64,000 bases of DNA. It comes from Celeribacter naphthalenivorans. GTDB lineage: Bacteria > Pseudomonadota > Alphaproteobacteria > Rhodobacterales > Rhodobacteraceae. Numbering within the stretch: position 1 is the stretch's first letter; every line of letters begins with the position of its first letter. The stretch spans positions 248,001-312,000 of the forward strand of contig NZ_JAIVLK010000001.1 in NCBI RefSeq assembly GCF_020524585.1, written 5' to 3'. A model generated the notes under the pieces. The model did not search any database and was not told the DNA's origin. It saw nothing but the letters and a program-made list of their open reading frames with translations. Shown in pieces: positions 45,129-54,309 of this stretch. The position numbers and the translations under genes were made by a program.

Positions 45129-45715
45129 CGGGTTTGAACGGCACAACCACGGCCCTCAAAACGGCGCTGAGGTCCCGCGCCAAAGCGGCACGTGATGCGG
45201 CGCATGCGCAAAGCGAGGCCTTGGGCGGCGCGGCGGCGCGGCAAGCGACCCAGCTTTTGCTGGGATTTCTGACGCCCCATGCGGGCAAGATGACGGCGGG
45301 CTACATGCCCTTGGGCAGTGAGTTGGACCCGCGGGCGGCCATGGCACGGCTGCACACACGTGGCCCCGTCGCGGTGCCGGTGGTGGAGGCTAAGGCACAG
45401 CCTTTGCGCTTTGATCTCTGGACGCCGGACACGGAGATGGTGCCGGGCGCTTTTGGGGCGCTGATCCCGGCCTCGTCCGAACCTGTGGTGCCCGAGGTGG
45501 TCATCGTGCCGCTTTTGGCCTTTAACCGGGACGGGCATCGTTTGGGCTATGGCGGCGGGTTTTACGACCGCACGCTCGCCAAGCTGCGCGCCAGTGGTCC
45601 GGTCTTCGCCGTGGGCCTCGCCTATGCAGGCCAAGAGGCGCATGACGTGCCGGTGGAACCGACCGACGCGCCGCTGGACGCGATCGTGACCGAAAGAGAA
45701 GTGCTCACCTTTTGA
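45125..45715 (+). CDS. 5-formyltetrahydrofolate cyclo-ligase
   Basis: 196-aa enzyme converting 5-formyl-THF to 5,10-methenyl-THF with ATP. The N-terminal basic helix KTALRSRAKAARDAAHAQSE, GYMPLGSELDPRAAM and the C-terminal active-site loop LAFNRDGHRLGYGGGFYDRT are characteristic. The start is GTG 45125, overlapping the mgtE stop (GTGA). The YmdB-type gene follows 46 bp later. Confidence 0.95.
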   Translation: MTGLNGTTTALKTALRSRAKAARDAAHAQSEALGGAAARQATQLLLGFLTPHAGKMTAGYMPLGSELDPRAAMARLHTRGPVAVPVVEAKAQPLRFDLWTPDTEMVPGAFGALIPASSEPVVPEVVIVPLLAFNRDGHRLGYGGGFYDRTLAKLRASGPVFAVGLAYAGQEAHDVPVEPTDAPLDAIVTEREVLTF

Positions 45716-45761
45716 GGGGAGCCGACAGAGAAAAACAAGAAAGACGAAAGGCAATCGCCCT

Positions 45762-46574
45762 ATGAAAATCCTGTTCCTCGGAGATATTGTCGGCAGCGCG
45801 GGCCGCAAGGCGGTGATCGAACGCATGCCTGCGCTTCGCAAGGACTGGGGGCTGGATTTCGTCGTGGTCAATGGCGAGAATTGCACCAATGGCATGGGCC
45901 TGTCGGGCGATCACGCGAAGCTGCTTTTGGAGGCGGGGGTCGATTGTCTGACGCTGGGCGATCACGCGTTTGACCAGAAAGACATGATGCAGTTTTGCGA
46001 ACGCGAGACCCGCATCGTGCGCCCGATCAATTTCGCCAAGGCGGCGCCGGGGCGCGGTGTGCGCATATTTGAGGACGCGCGCGGGCGACGTATTCTGGTG
46101 GCGCAGGTGCTGGGGCAGGTCTTTATGAAACGCGCCTTCGACGATCCGTTTTCTGCGCTCGATCAGGTCTTTATGAGCCATAAACTCGGCGGCGCCATTC
46201 AGGCTGCGCTCATTGATGTGCATTGCGAGGCGACGTCGGAGAAAATGGCCATGGGGCATTTCTGCGATGGCAAGGCCTCTGTCGTCGTGGGCACGCACAC
46301 GCATGTCTGCACGGGCGATGCGCAGATCCTGCCCGGCGGCACGGCTTACCTCACGGACGCGGGCATGTGTGGCGACTACAATTCGGTCATCGGCATGGAT
46401 AAGGCCGAGCCGCTGCGCCGCTTTGTCACCGGCATGTCAAAGGGCCGCTATGAGCCCGCAAAAGGTGAGGCGACGCTGTCGGGGGTTTATGTCGAAACCG
46501 ACGACCGCACGGGGCTTGCCACGCGGGTGAAACAGATTCGCGTCGGTGGCCGTCTGGAGCAAAGCGCGCCGTAA
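45762..46574 (+). CDS. YmdB-family metallophosphoesterase
   Basis: 270-aa TIGR00282-type calcineurin-like phosphoesterase. It starts MKILFLGDIVGSAGRKAVIE; NGENCTNGMGL, DHAFDQKDM, VVVGTHTHVCTGDAQIL and CGDYNSVIGMDK are the metal-binding motifs of the family. Bacillus YmdB is a 2',3'-cyclic nucleotide phosphodiesterase affecting sporulation and biofilm; the role in proteobacteria is unknown. Confidence 0.93.
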   Translation: MKILFLGDIVGSAGRKAVIERMPALRKDWGLDFVVVNGENCTNGMGLSGDHAKLLLEAGVDCLTLGDHAFDQKDMMQFCERETRIVRPINFAKAAPGRGVRIFEDARGRRILVAQVLGQVFMKRAFDDPFSALDQVFMSHKLGGAIQAALIDVHCEATSEKMAMGHFCDGKASVVVGTHTHVCTGDAQILPGGTAYLTDAGMCGDYNSVIGMDKAEPLRRFVTGMSKGRYEPAKGEATLSGVYVETDDRTGLATRVKQIRVGGRLEQSAP

Positions 46575-46720
46575 CCCTCAGGGCGTTAAATGCACGAATT
46601 TTATTCCGATTTTGATCAATTGGCCGAAATATCCTTTTGATCTCAGGGCATTTTGTCGCTTGTGATAACGGGCTCCGACAAGGCATATTGGTGCCAACCG
46701 GAACAAGCACGTGAGACACG

Positions 46721-48502
46721 ATGGACCTTTTTCAGTTCAGTCCGATGACAGAGGCGGTGATCGCCCTCGTGGTCGTGGGCTTTATGTTCGTGCTCTTCAT
46801 GCGAGAGGTTTTCCCGACCGAGGTCGTCGCGATCACCGGCGCTGCGCTGATGATGGTCTTGGGCATTTTGCCCTATGAGGCCGCGCTTTCCGTCCTGTCG
46901 AACCCGGCGCCCTGGACCATTGCTGCGATGTTCATCGTCATGGGGGCGATGGTGCGCACGGGCGGGCTTGAGTGGTTCACGCGTCAGGCCGGGAATTACG
47001 CCGAGACACACCCCTCCGTGGCCATCGCCATGTTGCTGGTCGTGGTGGTGGTGCTGTCGGCCTTCGTCGCCAACACGCCGGTCGTCGTCGTCATGATCCC
47101 CGTGTTCATCCAGCTTTCGGGGAAACTGGGCGTTGCGCCCTCCAAGCTTTTGATTCCTTTGAGTTATTCCGCCATCATGGGCGGCACGATCACGCTTTTG
47201 GGCACCTCCACCAACCTGTTGGTCGATGGTGTCGCGCGGGCGCAGGGGCTTGAGCCTTTCACGATTTTCGAAGTGTCCCTTTTGGGCCTCGCGGTGACCG
47301 CATGGGGCATGGCCTATCTGTGGCTCTTCGGGCGCCATCTTTTGCCGGAACGCGACAGCCTGGCCGCCATGCTGTCGTCGGGCCGCTCGAAAATGAAGTT
47401 CTTCACCGAAGCCGTGATCCCGCCGGACAGCAACCTGATCGGACGCGAAGTCTCCGGCGTGCAGCTTTTCAAACGCGAGGGCGTGCGTCTGATCGACGTC
47501 ATTCGCGGCGACAAATCTTTTCGTCATGAGTTGGAAGGCTTCACCCTCGATGTTGGCGACCGCGTCGTGTTGCGTTCGAGGATCACGGAGCTTCTGAGCC
47601 TTCAGCGTGACAAATCCCTCAAACGCGTCGATCAGGTCTCTGCGGTGGAAACCACCACGATGGAGGTGCTGATCACGCCGGGCTGTAAAATGGTCGGACG
47701 CGCGCTGTCGTCCATGCGTCTGCGCCGTCGCTACGGTGTCTACGTTCTGGCCGTGCACCGCCGAAATCAGAACCTTGGTCAACAAATTCAGGACCTTGTG
47801 GTCCGTGTCGGCGACACGCTTTTGCTCGAAGGCACGCCCGCGGACATTCAGCGCCTCGCCTCTGACATGGATATGGGCGATGTGTCGAAACCGACAGAAC
47901 GCGCCTATCACCGCAGCCACGCGCCGATTGCGCTGATCGCGATGTTCTCCATCGTCGTGCTGGCCGCTCTGGGTGTGGCGCCGATCCTGATGCTTTCGGT
48001 GATTGCCGTGGCGGTGGTGCTGACCACCCGCTGCATCGACGCGGACGAGGCCTTTTCCTTTATCGAGGGGCGGTTGCTGGCGCTGATCTTTGCCATGCTT
48101 GCGGTGGGGGCGGCCCTCGATGCCTCGGGCGCGGTCGAACTGATCGTGGGCGCCGTGGCCCCATTGCTCGAAGGGCTGCCGGTGTTCTTCGTGGTCTGGG
48201 CGATCTTCTTGATGACCTCGATCCTGACCGAGCTTGTGTCGAACAACGCCGTCGCGGTCGTGGTAACGCCGATTGCCATCGGGCTTGCCAACACTATGGG
48301 GCTCGACCCGCGCGGGCTTGTGGTGGCCGTGATGATCGCGGCCTCGGCCTCTTTCGCGACGCCCATCGGCTATCAGACCAACACGATGGTCTACGGTCCC
48401 GGCGGCTATAAGTTCACCGATTACATGAAAGTCGGCATCCCGTTGAACCTCTCGATCGGGCTGTTGTCCTCTGCGCTGATCCCGCTTTTGTGGCCCATGT
48501 GA
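46721..48502 (+). CDS. SLC13-type permease with two RCK_C (TrkA-C) domains
   Basis: 593 aa. The N-terminal half has about six helices with the DASS/SLC13 motif region (FVANTPVVVVMIPVFIQL, GGTITLLGTSTNLLVDGVAR). Two TrkA-C/RCK_C domains (about residues 215-295 and 305-390) sit in a cytosolic loop, and the C-terminal half has the second SNNAVAVVVTPIAIGLA motif. This ArsB/YbiR/SAC1-like architecture is commonly linked to sulfate or dicarboxylate import in marine bacteria, but the substrate is not fixed. It is monocistronic by spacing. Confidence 0.92.
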   Translation: MDLFQFSPMTEAVIALVVVGFMFVLFMREVFPTEVVAITGAALMMVLGILPYEAALSVLSNPAPWTIAAMFIVMGAMVRTGGLEWFTRQAGNYAETHPSVAIAMLLVVVVVLSAFVANTPVVVVMIPVFIQLSGKLGVAPSKLLIPLSYSAIMGGTITLLGTSTNLLVDGVARAQGLEPFTIFEVSLLGLAVTAWGMAYLWLFGRHLLPERDSLAAMLSSGRSKMKFFTEAVIPPDSNLIGREVSGVQLFKREGVRLIDVIRGDKSFRHELEGFTLDVGDRVVLRSRITELLSLQRDKSLKRVDQVSAVETTTMEVLITPGCKMVGRALSSMRLRRRYGVYVLAVHRRNQNLGQQIQDLVVRVGDTLLLEGTPADIQRLASDMDMGDVSKPTERAYHRSHAPIALIAMFSIVVLAALGVAPILMLSVIAVAVVLTTRCIDADEAFSFIEGRLLALIFAMLAVGAALDASGAVELIVGAVAPLLEGLPVFFVVWAIFLMTSILTELVSNNAVAVVVTPIAIGLANTMGLDPRGLVVAVMIAASASFATPIGYQTNTMVYGPGGYKFTDYMKVGIPLNLSIGLLSSALIPLLWPM

Positions 48503-48627
48503 GGATTTTGAGTATTTTTCCCACGGAAAAGACTGCCTCAAAGCCATGTGGTGGCCTTGCAGGTCATAGGGGCGCTGCTTTATAGAGGCGCGTAATCTGA
48601 CTTTATCGACATTTCCGGAGGCGCCAC

Positions 48628-49368
48628 ATGGCCGGCCATTCTAAATGGGCAAACATCCAGCACCGCAAAGGGCGTCAGGACGCCGTGCGTTCGAAGCTGT
48701 TTTCGAAACTCGCCAAGGAGATCACCGTGGCGGCGAAAATGGGCGATCCGGATCCTGAGAAGAACCCGCGCCTGCGTCTTGCGGTGAAGACCGCGAAAAC
48801 CCAATCCGTGCCGAAGGACGTGATCGACCGCGCGATCAAAAAGGCATTGGGTGGCGACGGCGAGAACTACGACGAGATCCGTTATGAGGGTTACGGCCCG
48901 GAAGGCATCGCGTTTATCGTCGAGACCATGACCGACAACGTGAACCGTACGGCTTCGAACGTGCGCTCGATCTTCACCAAATCGGGCGGCAATCTCGGCA
49001 CCTCCGGTTCCGTGGCCTTCATGTTCGACCGCGTGGGCGAGATTTCCTATGACGCCTCCGTGGGCGATGCGGACACGGTGATGATGGCCGCGATCGAAGC
49101 GGGCGCCGAGGATGTTGAAAGCGACGAGGAAGGTCACTGGATCTACACCGCCGATGGCGATCTGGCGGCTGTGTCTGACGCGCTGGAAGCCGAACTGGGC
49201 GAGTCCAAGGAAAGCAAGCTGATCTGGAAGCCGCAGAACCGCACCGAGGTGAACCTCGAGACCGCGCAAAAACTGATGCGTCTGGTTGAAGCGCTAGAAG
49301 ACGACGATGACGTGCAATCGGTGACGGCGAACTTCGACGTGCCGGAAGATGTCGCGGCGCAGCTCTGA
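48628..49368 (+). CDS. yebC: YebC/PmpR family DNA-binding protein
   Basis: 246-aa YebC family protein; starts [20 protein letters not shown], with [31 protein letters not shown] and [20 protein letters not shown]. In other bacteria these proteins act as transcriptional regulators or assist translation of proline stretches. The usual ruvCAB partners are not here. GGAGG precedes the ATG; a terminator follows. Confidence 0.96.
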   Translation: MAGHSKWANIQHRKGRQDAVRSKLFSKLAKEITVAAKMGDPDPEKNPRLRLAVKTAKTQSVPKDVIDRAIKKALGGDGENYDEIRYEGYGPEGIAFIVETMTDNVNRTASNVRSIFTKSGGNLGTSGSVAFMFDRVGEISYDASVGDADTVMMAAIEAGAEDVESDEEGHWIYTADGDLAAVSDALEAELGESKESKLIWKPQNRTEVNLETAQKLMRLVEALEDDDDVQSVTANFDVPEDVAAQL

Positions 49369-49390
49369 GCCACGCTATCAGAATTGAGGA

Positions 49391-49418
49391 AAGCCCCGTC
49401 TCTCAGGCGGGGTTTTTT
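49391..49418 (+). terminator. Intrinsic terminator of yebC
   Basis: A stem of 8 bp including one G-U pair (49391-49398 with 49408-49415) is followed by a T6 run. Confidence 0.8.
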
Positions 49419-50325
49419 ATTGCACCAGATGGGTTTGCGCAGCGCGTTTCACGGCCTCTGTGAGGTCCGTAAGCCTTGGCGCACTGAGCCGCGAGATATG
49501 CCAGTAAAGCGGGATGTCCCAAGGCTCTGGTGAGAGGGCCATGAGGCGCCCGCTGTCCAAGTGCGGCTGTAACAACGCCAAAGGGTTCAACCCCCAACCC
49601 AGTCCCGCAAGCGCTGCATCGACAAAGCCATGGGTTGAGGGGATGCGATGGGCGGGCAGGGGGACGCGCCGCCCGGCCTGATGCGCGGCCCAAGTGTCCT
49701 GAAGCCTGTCCTTTTCATCGTAGATCAGCGAGGGCGCGCGGGCGAAGGCCTCTGTCGTCAGCCCCTCCGGGAAATGCCGAGCCACAAAATCCGGCGTCGC
49801 CACCGGCAGATAGCGCAGCGCGCCCAGAGGCATCAGATCACAGCCCGAGACAGGCGTGTCGCGGGACGAGACAGCGGCCATCACCTCGCCGCGTTTGAGC
49901 CAGTCGGCGGAGTGGTCCTGATCGTCGATCTGAAGCTGAAACAACATGCCTGCGACGGGCGCCATCGCGCTACAAAACCAGGTGGCGAGGCTGTCGGCAT
50001 TGACCGCAATCGGGACAGAGACGGGCACGGAAGCTGCGGCACTTTCTGTCTGTCCAAGATCGCGGGTCAACTGGCGCTCCAAAAGCCCGACCTCTTCCAT
50101 ATGCCGCGCAAGACGCCGACCCGTCTCTGTGCCCACGCAGGGCGTGCCACGGATCACCAAAACGCTGCCCAACCGCTCCTCAAACGCCTTGATGCGTTGC
50201 GAAATGGCAGAGGGCGTGACGGAGAGCCGCTCCGCCGCGCCTTCGAAAGAGCCGCTCTGCAAAACGGCGGCCAGGGCGGTGAGCGCGGGGTAGTCGGATG
50301 AGTTAAGCATATCTAATTTAGACAT
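49417..50325 (-). CDS. LysG/ArgP-type LysR transcriptional regulator
   Basis: 302 aa. The HTH reads LAAVLQSGSFEGAAERLSVT then PSAISQRIKAFEERLG, the exact ArgP/IciA/LysG subtype (VTPSAISQRIK). The effector domain continues with LPVATPDFVARHFPEG and GFVDAALAGLGWGLNPL, typical for basic amino-acid sensing. It is divergent from a LysE-family exporter, as lysG/lysE and argP/argO are. Two starts are possible: ATG 50325 (used) and ATG 50310, which matches shorter family members; neither has a good ribosome site. It shares its 61-bp upstream gap with lysE. Confidence 0.92.
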   Translation of the reverse strand: MSKLDMLNSSDYPALTALAAVLQSGSFEGAAERLSVTPSAISQRIKAFEERLGSVLVIRGTPCVGTETGRRLARHMEEVGLLERQLTRDLGQTESAAASVPVSVPIAVNADSLATWFCSAMAPVAGMLFQLQIDDQDHSADWLKRGEVMAAVSSRDTPVSGCDLMPLGALRYLPVATPDFVARHFPEGLTTEAFARAPSLIYDEKDRLQDTWAAHQAGRRVPLPAHRIPSTHGFVDAALAGLGWGLNPLALLQPHLDSGRLMALSPEPWDIPLYWHISRLSAPRLTDLTEAVKRAAQTHLVQ

Positions 50326-50345
50326 AGTAAGATTAATTTGTCTAA
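50318..50345. promoter_or_regulatory. Inverted repeat, probable regulator operator for the lysE-type gene
   Basis: Perfect arms TTAGACA and TGTCTAA (50318-50324 and 50339-50345) are spaced by 14 bp in the divergent intergenic region. This fits a dyad with T-N11-A character for a LysR-type regulator. The left arm overlaps the upstream candidate start codon of the regulator, which would favour the shorter start at 50310. Confidence 0.6.
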
Positions 50346-50386
50346 CTCATTCAAGCCCCGTAACTCCGCCTGACAAAGGAGTTTTC

Positions 50387-51004
50387 ATGACACAAGACAT
50401 GCTGCACGCCGCCCTCACCGGGCTTCTCACCGGGCTGAGCCTCATCGTCGCCATTGGCGCGCAGAACGCCTTTGTGTTGCGCCAAGGCCTCAAACGCGCG
50501 CATGTGCTGCCCGTTGTCTTGATTTGCGCGCTCTCGGATGCGGTGCTGATCACGCTGGGCGTCTTCGCATCGGCGCAAATCTCCAAGGCCTTTCCGCCTC
50601 TCTTGCCGATCCTGCGCTGGGGCGGCTCGGCGTTTCTGATCTATTACGGTGCCAAGGCGGCCCTCTCTGCCTGGCGTGGTGGCGGGCATCTTGAGGCCGC
50701 AGAAGGAGAGGGGCAAAGCCGCAAGGCCGCCATGCTCACGGCGCTGGCGCTCACATGGCTCAACCCGCATGTTTACCTTGATACGGTGGTGCTTTTGGGC
50801 GCGATCTCCGCCCGGTTTGGCGAGGCACGGTCCGGCTTTGCGATGGGGGCGGCCAGCGCGTCATTGCTGTTCTTCTTCGCTCTGGGGTTTGGCGCGCGCT
50901 TCCTCGCGCCGATTTTTGCCCGTGACCTGTCCTGGCGTGTGCTCGACGGGGGCATCGCGCTTGTCATGTGGTCCATCGCGATCAGCTTGATCGCGGGCGC
51001 TTAG
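50387..51004 (+). CDS. LysE/ArgO-family amino-acid exporter
   Basis: 205-aa inner-membrane exporter with about six helices. Characteristic regions are GLSLIVAIGAQNAFVLRQGL near the N-terminus and LALTWLNPHVYLDTVVLLGA in the middle. Likely exports lysine/arginine-type amino acids under the divergent LysG-type regulator. AAAGGA lies 6 bp upstream of ATG 50387. Its stop overlaps the 3' end of the convergent oxidoreductase pseudogene by 4 bp. Confidence 0.93.
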   Translation: MTQDMLHAALTGLLTGLSLIVAIGAQNAFVLRQGLKRAHVLPVVLICALSDAVLITLGVFASAQISKAFPPLLPILRWGGSAFLIYYGAKAALSAWRGGGHLEAAEGEGQSRKAAMLTALALTWLNPHVYLDTVVLLGAISARFGEARSGFAMGAASASLLFFFALGFGARFLAPIFARDLSWRVLDGGIALVMWSIAISLIAGA

Positions 51005-51862
51005 AACCGCAAAAACCGATAGGGCGCGGGATCGACACAGGTCTCGGCGCCCGTCGCCAGGTCCGCCACCAGCTGACCGGCGGCAGGCCCCGTGCCAAAG
51101 CCATGGCCTGACATGCCCGTCGCAATCGTCAGCCCCGGCATGGCGTCAATTCGGTCGATCACCGGGTTCGAATTCGGCGTGATGTCCATCGTTCCGGCCC
51201 AGGCTTCGGCGATCTCGGCTTGTTCAAACACCGGCCAGCCCTTGCGCAGATTGTCCAAGGCTTCCGCGTTGATCTTGTCGCTCGTGGGCGGGTCCATCAC
51301 CCGGGCGCGTTCGAAAGGCGAGACCCGGTCACGCGATCATTTGCGCGGCAATTTCAGGTCTTCGATCAAAGGCTTGCCCAGGATCGGCCGGATCGCGCCC
51401 GCGGTATGTTTGAGCGTCGGGAGGTATTTCATCCCGATCATCGCGTGATCTAACGCGAAGGGCGACCCAAAGGCCGCGCGGTGCGTGATCACATAGCCGC
51501 CACTCTCATGTTTGCGAAAGGAAAAATTCGGGCCGCCCACGGCAATGTCGCTCGGCCCCTCGAGAGGCGTGGTGCGAAACGCGTAGCAAATCAGCGGCAG
51601 GACGGGCAGGGCGACGCCCATATTGCCCAAGAACCGCCGCGACCAAAGCCCGCCCGCAAGGATGACCTGATCACAGGCGATCTCGCCGCGCTCAGTCACC
51701 ACGCTGCTGACCTGCCCGGCCTTGGTCTCGATGGTGCGCACGGCGCAGCGTTCAAGGATAATAGCACCTTTCTCCTGCGCTGCCTTGGCGATGGCTGAAC
51801 TGGCGCGCGTCGGTTCGGCATAGCCGTCCGAGGGCGTGGCGGACCTGAGGCGCCAGATGCGT
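51001..51862 (-). pseudogene. FAD-dependent oxidoreductase (DadA-like) pseudogene, N-terminally truncated
   Basis: One continuous frame encodes the C-terminal ~285 residues of a DAO-type FAD oxidoreductase: PSDGYAEPTRASSAIAKAA, DQVILAGGLWSRRFLGN, FRKHESGGYVITHRAAFG, then DRVSPFERARVMDPPTSDK and GLTIATGMSGHGFGTGPAAG. Two lesions are visible. The ~140-residue N-terminal Rossmann half is absent, since homology begins at the stop of the DMT gene at 51864. An in-frame TGA at 51337-51339 follows KLPRK, at a place where relatives carry a Trp (TGG), so one base change explains it. The two parts are in the same frame, so no frameshift is needed. Confidence 0.85.
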
Positions 51863-51863
51863 G

Positions 51864-52757
51864 TCAGGCGCGGGCCTTTTTGCGGGCCTCGCGCCAGGTG
51901 ATAAAGGACACCGCGCCGATGATCATCGCCCCGCCCAAAAGCACATAGGGATCAACGCTTTCGCCGAACAGAAGATAGCCAAAGCTCACCGACCAGATCA
52001 GTTGGGTAAAGGCCACGGGTTGCAGGAGAGACTGCGGCGCACAGGCGAAGGCGCGGGTCATGGCGTAATGGCCGAGCGTCGCGAAGGCAGCGGTGAGGAA
52101 GAGCAAGATCAGCTCATGCAGCGTCGGTGTTTCCCAATGCAACAGTGCGAAAGGCGCGATCACGATGGGCACGGTCACCGACATCAGAAAAACGACGACG
52201 GAGGAGGGGAGCTCTTTCACCAGTCGGTTGGCGATGAGGTAGGACCCTGCAAAGGCCATGGCCGAGAGCATCATCGACAGATGGCCGGGGTCGATTTCGC
52301 GAAAGCCGGGGCGCAAGATCACGAGACCGCCAAGAAAAGCCACGATGAGCGCGGTGATCCGGGGCAGGGCGATTTTTTCGCCAAACATCACCACCGCGCC
52401 GATGGTGATATAGATCGGGTTCATGAAGTTGAGCGAGGTGACTTCGCCCATCGGAATGCGCGTCATGGCGTAGAACCAGCACGTCATCGCCAGCGCATGA
52501 AACAGCGCCCGGCTAAAGGTCAGTTTCCAAAGCCGCGGCGTGAAGCGCACCTGACGCACGGCACCGAGGGCAGGGATCAGAAAAACCAGCCCCAGAAGAA
52601 AGCGCAAAAACGCGCTTTCCAGCACCGGAAGGCCATTGCCGACATATTTCACCAGCACGTTCACCATGACGAAACAGAGCGTCATGAAAAGCATCCAGAG
52701 AATGCCTTTCATCGTTTTTTGGGAGGTGTCGGCTGTGCTGGGATGTGTCGTGGACAT
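51864..52757 (-). CDS. DMT-family transporter (EamA, two units)
   Basis: 297 aa with ten hydrophobic helices in two EamA units (KGILWMLFMTLCFVMVNVLV, ALFHALAMTCWFYAMTRIPM, LMSVTVPIVIAPFALLHWET, FTQLIWSVSFGYLLFGESVD). Substrate unknown; S-adenosylmethionine- or metabolite-export types look similar. ATG 52757 begins the membrane protein; the frame is open to 52808. Its stop coincides with the breakpoint of the truncated oxidoreductase, so the deletion joined these two loci. Confidence 0.9.
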   Translation of the reverse strand: MSTTHPSTADTSQKTMKGILWMLFMTLCFVMVNVLVKYVGNGLPVLESAFLRFLLGLVFLIPALGAVRQVRFTPRLWKLTFSRALFHALAMTCWFYAMTRIPMGEVTSLNFMNPIYITIGAVVMFGEKIALPRITALIVAFLGGLVILRPGFREIDPGHLSMMLSAMAFAGSYLIANRLVKELPSSVVVFLMSVTVPIVIAPFALLHWETPTLHELILLFLTAAFATLGHYAMTRAFACAPQSLLQPVAFTQLIWSVSFGYLLFGESVDPYVLLGGAMIIGAVSFITWREARKKARA

Positions 52758-52951
52758 GCGCGGAGACTGGCGAGAATGGCCTCCAAAGGCAATCCACGCA
52801 ATGCGCACGCCGCAGCCCGCAAATCTGCACGTCCGTCCTCTCGTCGGGCCTTTTGCCGAGAAAACCGCTTTTATTGATCCGCGTCAAAGCGCTGCGGCGG
52901 TCTGACCGTCCAGACTGGGCTTAACAAGGGACAGGAAAGAGGAGACGCGCA

Positions 52952-53194
52952 ATGTCCAACACCCCACACCAACTGGCCGCCGATTTTCCCGATCTCGCTG
53001 ACAAGATCAGCGATTTGAAGGCAGCTGATCCGCATTTCGCGCATTTGATGCAAGACTACGACGCGGTGAACGATCAGGTGCATCTGGCCGAAACGGATGT
53101 GAAGCCAATGGAAGATCTGGGGCTGACCGAATTGCGCAAGAAACGCATGCATCTGAAGGATGAGATTTACAAGGCTCTGTCCGCCGTGGCCTGA
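52952..53194 (+). CDS. DUF465 (YdcH-like) small protein
   Basis: 80-aa helical protein of the DUF465/YdcH family (LAADFPDLADKISDLKAADP, FAHLMQDYDAVNDQVHLAET, LTELRKKRMHLKDEIYKAL). Function unknown; abundant in alphaproteobacteria. AAAGAGGAG precedes the ATG. It is monocistronic with a downstream terminator. Confidence 0.94.
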   Translation: MSNTPHQLAADFPDLADKISDLKAADPHFAHLMQDYDAVNDQVHLAETDVKPMEDLGLTELRKKRMHLKDEIYKALSAVA

Positions 53195-53230
53195 GGTCCG
53201 ATAAGGTCTTTTGAGACTGTTTGATATGCG

Positions 53231-53268
53231 AGAGGGCGCGTTAACCGAAAGGGGGCGCGCCCTCTTGT
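53231..53268 (+). terminator. Terminator after DUF465 gene
   Basis: A 10-bp stem AGAGGGCGCG / CGCGCCCTCT (53231-53240 with 53256-53265) with a short T-rich tail. Confidence 0.7.
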
Positions 53269-53284
53269 GTTATGAGAACAAATC

Positions 53285-54088
53285 ATGCACAAGTCGTGTG
53301 TGAGGTTGGGTAAACTACCATATGTTGCGGCTTTCTGGGCCGCGCTGGGGCTCGGGGCGGCCCTGTTTCCTTTCGAGACGGCCGAGGCCGTGAGCGAAAA
53401 GGAGGCCGGGAAAATGCAGCCTGTGCAGCCCGAAACGCCGGCCTCAACACCATTTAAAAATGCCGAAACCCTCAAAGGCGCGATTCTCTCCGGGCGCGAC
53501 GGCGCGTTGCGTATTGTGGATGGCGATACATTGGCAATCGGGGCGGTCAAAATCCGTCTCCACGGCATCGATGCGCCGGAAATGTCGCAAAGCTGTAGCG
53601 ATATGCGCGGCGAGGCATGGGATTGTGGCGCTTGGTCGAAAGCGGTGCTGGAACGGCTGGCCGTCGGCGCCATTGCTTGCGTTGAAAAAGACCGCGATCG
53701 CTATGGTCGCTCGGTGGCTGTGTGTTACGGCGCGAAGGGCGATTTGAACGCCGAAATGGTGCGCGTGGGCGCGGCCTATGCTTACGTGAAATACAGTCGC
53801 GATTATATCGCCGACGAAGAGGCCGCACGCGCTGGCGGGCATGGCCTCTGGCGCGCCGGAAGTCAGTCGCCTTCCGAGTATCGCGCCGAGACCCGCACCG
53901 CGCTTGCGCCACAGGTGCCGCCATCGAATTGCGCGATCAAGGGCAATATTTCCGGTTCCGGCAAGCTCTACCACATGCCGGGTGGGCGTTGGTACGAGGG
54001 CACGCGGATCAATGAAGCCTCCGGCGAACGCTGGTTCTGTTCCGAAGACGAGGCCCGCGCCGCCGGTTGGCGCAAGGCAAAGGGCTAA
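53285..54088 (+). CDS. Secreted thermonuclease-family (SNase) nuclease
   Basis: 267 aa. An N-terminal hydrophobic signal/anchor (YVAAFWAALGLGAALFPF) precedes an SNase OB-fold at about residues 75-200: RIVDGDTLAIGAVKIRLHGI, DAPEM, KDRDRYGRSVAVCY and the Arg/Glu active-site region. C-terminal ~65 residues form a small Cys-containing domain (PSNCAIKGNISGSGKLYHMP, GERWFCSEDEARAAGW) seen in related Rhodobacteraceae proteins. It is a likely periplasmic or extracellular DNase/RNase, immediately before the tRNA-Val gene. Confidence 0.9.
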   Translation: MHKSCVRLGKLPYVAAFWAALGLGAALFPFETAEAVSEKEAGKMQPVQPETPASTPFKNAETLKGAILSGRDGALRIVDGDTLAIGAVKIRLHGIDAPEMSQSCSDMRGEAWDCGAWSKAVLERLAVGAIACVEKDRDRYGRSVAVCYGAKGDLNAEMVRVGAAYAYVKYSRDYIADEEAARAGGHGLWRAGSQSPSEYRAETRTALAPQVPPSNCAIKGNISGSGKLYHMPGGRWYEGTRINEASGERWFCSEDEARAAGWRKAKG

Positions 54089-54158
54089 GACAGGCCCGAG
54101 GATAATGCATTTCCCCCTCTTGCCAGCCCGTTCGTTTTCCCCTAAATGAGCCGGACCC

Positions 54159-54234
<76 letters not shown>

Positions 54235-54309
54235 TTCTATCCCTTGTTTCTCTGAGATTTTATTGCGTGCTCGTCACCTTCTGCGAAGTGGTCCCTGGTT
54301 CCGTGAACC

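Noticed and set aside
46643-48547. 634-aa minus-strand open frame rich in His/Asp/Arg
   Set aside because: Antisense to the SLC13-RCK permease; no signal, no family.
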